Below, piece after piece: positions 51,501 to 60,500 of a stretch of DNA of 64,000 nucleotides. This stretch comes from Hymenolepis diminuta. Its lineage: Eukaryota; Platyhelminthes; Cestoda; Cyclophyllidea; Hymenolepididae. Location: positions 3,094,744 to 3,158,743 of the forward strand of contig CAADRB010000008.1 of assembly GCA_900708905.1 (NCBI GenBank), in the 5' to 3' direction. The position numbers and the translations under genes were made by a program. Numbering within the stretch: position 1 is the stretch's first letter; each line of letters begins with the position of its first letter. The notes under the pieces are model-generated. The model made no database searches and was not told the DNA's origin. It saw only the letters and a list, made by a program, of their open reading frames with translations.

Positions 51501-54500
51501 ATAACCCCGTAATAATTTTGTGTATTATTAATTATTACATTAACGTTCATTTTCGAATTTAAGATGGCCACAACTCTAACTATACCAATTATTATTCAGT
51601 AGTAGTTTATCTTTGTGGCTGTTAGTATACCATTATTAATGCTCACTCCCAAATATTGAAGAAATGTTTCCCTTTAGTGAAATTGAGGAGCCAGCGCCCA
51701 AACAACCAAGCCTCGAAACTTTTGAAAAATTCGTTGATGAAAACAAATTGGAGATGCTGCCCAGAAATCAGCGTCACCGATTGCGCATAGAGGATTCGAA
51801 TGAAGGCGTTGGCTTGGTGGAGGAAATCACCAATGTACTTGGCAAGGAAGCGACACGACCTCTCGTTCGTGGCAGAGCTAGAGGAAGGAAGGCCAATAAA
51901 ATTGATGGTAAGTTAGAAATTGCAATAATTATACCCATTATTAGTATAATAATGAGAAAGTACTGTATGGCACTCAAATAAGAGTCGTATAAATTCCAAA
52001 ATGTGGGTTATTAGGAGACTTCTGTGCGAATCTGATCATTATTAGTCAGAATAAATATTTCTCAAATTTAAATTTCAGGCAGTTGAGTTTTCAGATCTTA
52101 CAACATTTCTAATATTTAATAAGCAAGGATTGGTCATTCTTTTCGCTTTATTTTCTTATTACGTTTTTAAAAATCTTTGTAAGCCAAGAAAAGGTAACTG
52201 GTTTGAATGGGTTTCTTACCGAATTGCAGCTAAAACAGATAATCGAAACTATGTCACTCGTGTAGCAGTATCTATTAAATGATATAACGCTAGTTTAATA
52301 CCCTTCGATGTGCATTTAGTGATTTAAAATATTCTAAAGGGACGAACCAAAAAGTAGAAGTAGAACACTTTGTAAGTGGCTTGATTGACACACTAAATTA
52401 CTGGCTAACAGTTTAGGTACAATATTCATATATGTATTTTTAAGCCCTACCACTCCTGTTCAAATGATTTTCCTATTTAAAGATTTAATAATGTAAAGTA
52501 GTTTTTGTGACTTATTGATTTTTCGACTTTTAAATTGTATCCTATACCTGGCTACAATAAACCTAGATTGGTTAATAATACTTGTGTTATAAGTTACTGA
52601 AAGTATACAAATATAAGTCATTCTTAGTCCTGGTGCGCTTTACATATAAAATCTTCCGACCGATGATTTCTTAATTCATCCATTTATTTTTTCAGAAAAA
52701 GCTAAGTTCACTAAAAATAATGATAATGACGGGATCATCACAGAGGTCTCACTCAGTCTTCAGAGTGATACTCAGGATGCAGTGTTGAAGCCTGCTACCA
52801 CTAAGGAAGTAGAGCGTGTTGCCAAGACTGGTGAACTACCAGCTCGTCAAACCCGGAGTGGCAAACGATTTAGTCAATCTCCAGTCAATGTAGAGGGGGA
52901 GGACTCTCCAAATGAGAGGAAAGGAAAATCATCGGTATCCAGCGGTAAAGGTAAAAGAAGAGGCAGACCAGCTAAGAGGAAAGATAAAAAGACCAAGGTG
53001 GCTTTAACTAATAAAGGTGAATTTATTTGTACATTGTAATTTTGTCATCATTCAAGCTAGTAAATTATGCATGCATCAAGCTGCGTAGTAATTAATTAGA
53101 GGCATAAAAGAAGGAGAACTTCCGTGCTTTTATTTATTATTCGGTCATGATAAAGTAGTCTAACTTTCCGTGTCATCGTTCGAGTTAATTTGGAGATTAG
53201 TCTGATTGGAGACGTCTTAGTCGCTACTCCCTTTTGTAGCACTTAAAACGTTCTCATATTAAAGGAGAATTTCCGATTGTTGTTTTTCCCAATATTTGTA
53301 TGCTCTAATACATCAGAAACGGTCGTCTAGATGAACAGTATGGGTCGCTGACAAATTTGTATTCCATCAGCTAGTACGATGTGATTCAGATCTTGTTCAG
53401 CTCTTAACTGCCGTATACAGTTATCGTTGAAATATAGAACTTTGATTATTATATAGAGGCAAGAAATTTAAAGTGAAGAGTGCGATTAAAACATGCAGAA
53501 CTTATTTAGAAGGGGGTGTCAGCAATAGTACGCAATCTTAGGTGAAGACGTAAATGAAAGAAGAGTTGAATTCCTTATGTCATTAAAATGCTATCTTCTT
53601 CTCTTCTTGGATTCATGGAAACTTCAGATAAAATAAAATAGACAAATTATATAGAACTAATGGTAGCAAGCAAAACGGGCTTGCTTCTACCTTCATTCTG
53701 ATACATTAGTAGCTAATTGAAAGTCAAATTTTAAAACGCCGCTCATTTTCAGATAATCAGAAGGAAGAAGAGACCAAAGAAGATAAAATATTGGCTGGTA
53801 GTTCCGATATTATTCGATCAATGCGGTTGTCCAATGAAGAAACACCTACTCAATTTGAGATTAATCCTTCACGGGAAGATCTTCTTGCTGGTAAGCGATT
53901 CTTTTAGTCTAATTTATTTGTAATTTTGGGTCTTGACTCAAGTAGCATTCCGCTAGGGTGAATCACGGAAATCAGCTTTTGTGAATCTAAACTCTAAAAA
54001 TATCTTTTCCTCTTTCCAAGATAGGTATTATAGGATAGAATGCTTACTGATAATAATTTTTAGTTGCCTTCGATTCAAAACAAATCAGTACATATCAAAT
54101 AACTTGAATAACTATCCCCAGTTGCCTTTAAGTGGATGCTCAATTGAGAGTTTCTTGATCATCTAGGTTCATGAATGCCTTCTTTCTCCATAGATGAAGT
54201 TTTGGAAATAACCTGCCGAGCTTTGCTAATCCAATTTAACCAATCGGTTTTCATCTTATTCTAAGTTGTCATTTCGATGCTTGTCCTATTTCTTCGCTTT
54301 TTTTAATGAAATCGCATATTTGCCCAATTCTTTGTCACAAAAGTGGGTATTTCTTTTTTCAGTACCATTATTAGCCCTGTATCGTATCCTTTGGACTCTA
54401 AAATAAGTTTCAGTTACCCTAGGCTTCAGATTAGTAGGTAAAGGTGATTAAACTGCTCGTTTTTCGCAAACTTTTATTTACTTTACTAGATGTGCATAAC

Positions 54501-57500
54501 AGACCCGTTAAAAAATGTCAATCATCTAAAATTCAATTATATTTCTTGGGGCTAGAAAGGCATCTTTATTGTATTTGTGACAGTTGTCCGTCTTTTCCAC
54601 GAAATGTTTAATTGATGATACACTTATGTCTGATTCAGCTGATTATAAAGTGGAATTTGTAGTGCAGCTTTGATTTACAAAACATCAAGTTGGTTCTACA
54701 TCTTTAGATTTATCACCAATTCATGCACTTGATGGTGTTCAAGCTCTGTATCAATCTCAAGAAAGACAAGATCGTGTCGTAAATCAGTGTCCCTCAGTAC
54801 GAAGCACACTAACTCTCTTGGAGAGTACTCATTCTCTTCACCCGGGTCCTGAAAATATCGATGCTTCTCGACTTATTTCCAAAGTTTCTCCAAGTCAAAC
54901 TCCGAAAAGGGCAGTTGTTGCGCCATTTACATTACTCCAAGAAAGACTGTATGGTAAGTTTTTTCATATATTTAATCATATTTATATGTCTGCTATCGAA
55001 TTAAAGGCTCGGTTTTCTATTTCTGTGATATTACCTCCTATTTAACAAGCAAAGTTTTTTGTATATTATGTTAATTTCTGTTAACAAAGCTCACTAAAGA
55101 CTTCTAATAATCCATTTATTTTCAGATGCATAATTTCAAGATCTGTTGTTTGAGAGGGAATGGAAAGAGGTTCGGTTAATGGAGTTTGAGTTGTTTTCTC
55201 GTTTATTAATCAGCTCACTTTAGAGAATATTTATTGACATCTTCTCAGACTTTTCTTTCGGCATTCGTTGAGAATGTCTGCCTGCTTCATTCATAATTAA
55301 ATATTCTTATCTTTAAAAGTCAGTTGAAGATAGAATAGAACCCTATAAAGTCATTTAAGTTGAGTTAACTTAATACAGGGGACAATTTATAGTTATGAGG
55401 GGAATCATTATAATGTGATGCTTAATATTAGCCTCCTACGTACTTGCCTTTATCATCATTTTTTTAGATCTTCGGGCAACTCCTGAGCATGCAAGAAATG
55501 CAAATGTATCTCCGGATATACAGCGGGCTCCATTCTCTGCTCCGAAAATTCCCCCTTCCATTATCGAAGAAGAAGAGGAGTCAATTTTGAAAAGCGAGGA
55601 AGATGGCACTAACCGGAAAAAAATATCCGAAGCTTTGTTTGAAACATCAAAAGAAGTTATGCCAAAGAAGTGCAAAAGTTAGTTTGAGCTTATGAAAATT
55701 ATATTTGTTGATGAAAATCTTTTTGTAAACTCTAGTATTGAATTTTTTATTGGTTTTTTATGGACTACAGTTTGTTGAGAAAGCAATTTCGGTCAGTGAT
55801 AGGATTTACAGGTGAAATCTGCTATATTAAATTCATAAAGTCTTGTTAGCTCTTCTCATCCTGTTTTTATCTTGGCTACTTGAAGAAAAAAATGTATCTG
55901 AAGTGTTTGACTAACTATCCAGCTTTATAGACCTGTCATTTAATTCCGGATATCGGGAACGTAAATCCGCACAGGAAACAGGGATCGAATCCTGAAATTC
56001 AAACTTGGAACATACAGCACGTGGTAAATCTACAGCCTAAGCTGAAAGATTGGAGTTTGACACTTATTTGATGCCCTGACTTTAATTTATGCTACTGTTC
56101 GATGCTCTTCCCTTAACCCATATTAGTCTACTTTATTGTTCCCCTCTCGGGATACTTTTCCAAGTTGAAAAATTATACATCTTGCTTTGCCATGGGTAAC
56201 AAAATAAATATAGTAGACTGGCATCGTGGATAACGGTAAAGTCTTTCAATTTGCAATAATCTTTCACTCACATCTACTAGAGAAAAGGCCTGGACTAAGG
56301 CAGTTTGAATTGTCCTCAATTAGGATGGCAGTATACATATATATATATATATATATATATGGATAGAGCAAATAAATCATTGATGATATAAATGCCAAGG
56401 AAGAAACTTTATTCATTGAAAGATTTATAGGAATCGAATCAATTGATAACTCAAAAGCTGTCTAATTTATCTGTTTTAGGTGAGAAAAGACCAATTTTTG
56501 GCAATGTTTCTCACCTCCAACCTGTTGATTTGGATGATATGGAAGTTACTCCTATTCACAAAACCAAAACAAATGTAAGTAACGTTTCCTTACTTATTTG
56601 CAACAACGGAGGATATTACTAGTTTTCCTAATGGGTAAAGCAGTTGTTTTAGAGGTTAAAGTTGACAGTTGGTTGCATATTTTCAGGTTGGTCAACCAGG
56701 AATTAGGCTTAAAGCATTGGTTGTATTACTCACGATATGCTTCTTGGCAAAATGATAAAGTTGAGTTCTCTTGTCCATGAACAAACAGTTTAGTGTACCG
56801 ACTGGTTTTCGATGTGGATGGTCAATCATACAGAAAACTAGTCAGTGGTAAGTTGATACATCGTCTTAGCTCTTCTACTTACTTTAACAGCAATATTCTT
56901 TCACTTGAGCTCTAGCTTTATATTAGAATCCTATAATGACTTTGTAGGAAGCGTGGTCTAAATAGATCTTTATTTGACATATCACAAAGATAAGGCAAGT
57001 TAGTATGAAAGGGCATGAAGTACACAAGATATCTGAAAGATAGAAAAGGACCAGAAAGCAAATGGTGAGAGCAGGCAGCCATTCAACTCATGGCCGCCCA
57101 ACTCCACAAAGAACGATAGCGACCGATGAATACGTGGTCTGATCTAGCTAATGTCCGCACTAAGCTCCCAACTCGATCCAGCAAGGTTGCGAGCCTATTT
57201 CTAGCGTGTATTTGGCTTAACCTAGCTTAATATTAGTATTTTGTGATCGCTTCAATTCTTGACTGACTGCACTCATCACGCGTCTATCATTATTTAAGTG
57301 CGCGGAGCTTGCTCATATTCACTATTGGTTAATACAATAACTCATTCACTTCATTGACTTTAAAACGTAGTTTATAACATTAGAAACCTTGACAATTACA
57401 TTGATGTACCCCTGCTAGGATTTCTGCATATGATTTCCCACCTATATTCACTCATACAATATCATTCATAATTCCTTGTTTTTCAATTATACAATACATT

Positions 57501-60500
57501 TTTGTGGTAATTCGGTTCTTTAAAACGCTGTTCAATTTATTGGCACTGTGTTATTTTCACAATACTAAGTGATTCAAATTACCATATATCCTTGCTTATT
57601 CATTGGCATTTGAGGGAGAGTGATAGATTCTTATTAATTACATTTTTAATAGGCTTTAATTGACGAAAAGGCAGACATCTTCGCTAGCCCAATCCAACCG
57701 GCACCTCGCAGCGGCACACGCTTTTCTACTACTCGAACATCTCAAAGCGGTATCTATGACGCCACAACTACTAGAACTACCAGTTTCTCATCCCGCGGTT
57801 TTCAGTCACTCAGCCGAAGCAATGTCTCCCCCCTCTTCATGTCACCTCTGACGCGCCTGGAAGCAGCCGTTAATGTCTTGGAGTCAGTTGAAGAGAAGAA
57901 GAATTTGATACCTTTTCAGACAGATTTTTGTGCTTCAAGACAGCTTTATAATCCAAATGTGTCCTACCTACTTGATCAATCACCTAGTGTTTTGAGCCAA
58001 GAGCACCAAACCAAAACACCTCCTCCAGGTACCGAACTATTTATTTATATATTTAAGTAAAATAACGAATAACCGGAAATTGAAATCTTTGCAGTTTACA
58101 AAAAATTTGAGTACAGTCCCTACACATTACAAAAGATCACCTTTCTTTGTTATTGATTAGATAGGCCTTTCCAGCATTTGAGTATATATTTTGAACTGCT
58201 GTCAGTGAAATAATAGAAGACTCTCTACTGATTCATGTATATTTTATTTTGATCTGAGTAAGTACACTTTTTGTAGGAGGCAAGTTTCAAATGATGACTT
58301 ATTGTAAGACATCTTGCCATAATGACGATTTTTGCTCAGACGTGCGAGATGACCACCGCGCCTATTTGAGTTTCAATATAATACTGACATCTTAAACTAA
58401 AAAACAGCAATGAAGACTAAGGCGCGTACATTAATGAATTTGGGAGAAGTAAATACTTGTAAAATAAAGCTGAAAAAAATGACTGGAAGACTCAGTTCTA
58501 CTATGTTGAAGACAAAAACACTTTTAATATAATGTTATTCCAGGGAAATTTAGGTATCATTATAATCCAGGGTTAGCTTTTACTTAAAATCCGCTAATCA
58601 CGTTTCAATCAACCCCGTAATTCGCAACTGTCAAACATTGACTTTATTTGTTTTTTTCATTAGGTGGTCTTATTGTTCCTGCTTTCGGAAATAAGTATTT
58701 TAACATTACATCCAAGTCGGCTACATTAGCAAAGACGACAAACCCCGATACCAAAGCCAATGAATCTGTGCCTCTGAAGCAGCCTCCGAAGGCGACAGAG
58801 AAGACAACTGTAGGTGCTAGGGCCAAAAATAAAGATGGTCGCCGTTTCTTTACCTCCACCTTTGCAGAAAGAAATAAACGAGAGGTGGAAAGGCACTTCT
58901 TTGATGTGGTTGGTGAACTCTCCGATCCTTCAACCCCAAAAACCGCTGGTAGCCAATTGAAGTCAAGAGAAAAAAGTAGCAGTACGGATTCTGCTAAACG
59001 GCCGGTGAAACGCCAGAGAAAGCCGAAACAGCAGACTAAAAAGGCGAAATCGAAGATCAAATTATGTGTGTTGAAATGTCTATTTTACTCTAACTTTTAT
59101 AAAGTCTGAAATTCCAAGAATTTATGGTGCTTAATTTCCTTTAAAAATGCGTGTGACATCGTAAATTAATTCGCAATTAATTATCGATTCTTTTTATCAT
59201 CCAAGAATTTGAAATTGTGTGCAAAAAAAGTCGCTTACGAGACTCTAATAATACTAACAATTGCGGGCATGTTGAAAGCATTTGTTTTCTAACACCCGCT
59301 CTTCATAGAGAGACGGTGTCCTGGAGCTGCTCCAACGCAAACTTTTCATTTTACTATCCATCTTATTGACCAGAATTAATCATTATAGTTGCACATTCAT
59401 ATTACTGAATGTGCTCCAATCGATATCGAACTCATAACCTTAATGTACCTGGCATTTACATTGACCACTACGTTATGGGTGCGTTAAATCTCAATATTGA
59501 ACGAGCAGACACTTTCTACCATTATCACTGCATTAAGCCAATAGTTTTATGAAAATATCTAATATTAGGAGACTGTGCTGACTCGTGGCCCTCCATCCTC
59601 TGTGAATTCTACTTGTCAGACATGTGTCATCGATAGTCTGAACAGGACTAATGCAAAAATCTTTCTCCAGTTTAACCAAATGAGTCATCATTAAAAAACA
59701 ATAATCGGTCAACTTTTTCAACCTTTGCGACTGATTTAGACGCTTTCATTGTCCTATTGAAACATTTTCTTTGTGTTAAGGCATCTATTTTTGTGTCGAA
59801 ACGACAAGTCGGAGCTCATTTTAGCAAAACTATATCAAAAGGGGATTGGAGGATTTCCTAGAGTTTGAGTTGTCATTCTGAGTTGTTGGTTTTTTCAGCG
59901 CTTGCTTTCTCCATTAACCTATGGTATTTTCAAATGGAGGCTAGTAGAGGAGTGCTTTATTTGCAGTTTTTTTCAAATAACGGTTCACATTTTCCTTATC
60001 GTATATGTATACACCTATAGTGCCGTTTCAAAACAACTTCTTTCACTATCTTTTTTCCGCTCGTTCGCATTTGCCACACTTTTTTGTTGTTATTGAAAGT
60101 TGGTTGTGTGCTAAAGGCATAGCAAAATCTCGTAAAATCCAAAGGTAAGGAGATCGAGGTTTGAATTCACTGACGAAAAGGGCTAACTGCAATACTTTAG
60201 GGATTCTGAATGTATTTCTTCTACCCAAGGAGAGCAGAGTTGGAAAGTTTTGGAGGTACGAATATTATAATGTTTTTTTATTTCAGCGTACTTGGAAGAT
60301 ATTCGAGTAGTTGATAGTTCTGATGTGAATCTCAATCCCAACTCATTGGAGAATGATGCTGGTGGTCATGATGAATCATCATACAAATTACAATCTCGTC
60401 CAGCCATTCGAAAAGCCGCCAAAATTGCCAAAAATAAAATCATGGAAATAAGCCTGTAAGTTTTCACTCCTTTTACCGAAACTGGAAGTAAGTTCTTTGG

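Noticed and set aside
55436..55675. 79-codon minus-strand open frame
   Set aside because: Shadow of exon 19.
58644..59060. 138-codon minus-strand open frame
   Set aside because: It lies exactly opposite exon 22 of the SYCP2-like gene, whose sense frame, phases and composition are coherent; the antisense frame has no splice partners or domain.
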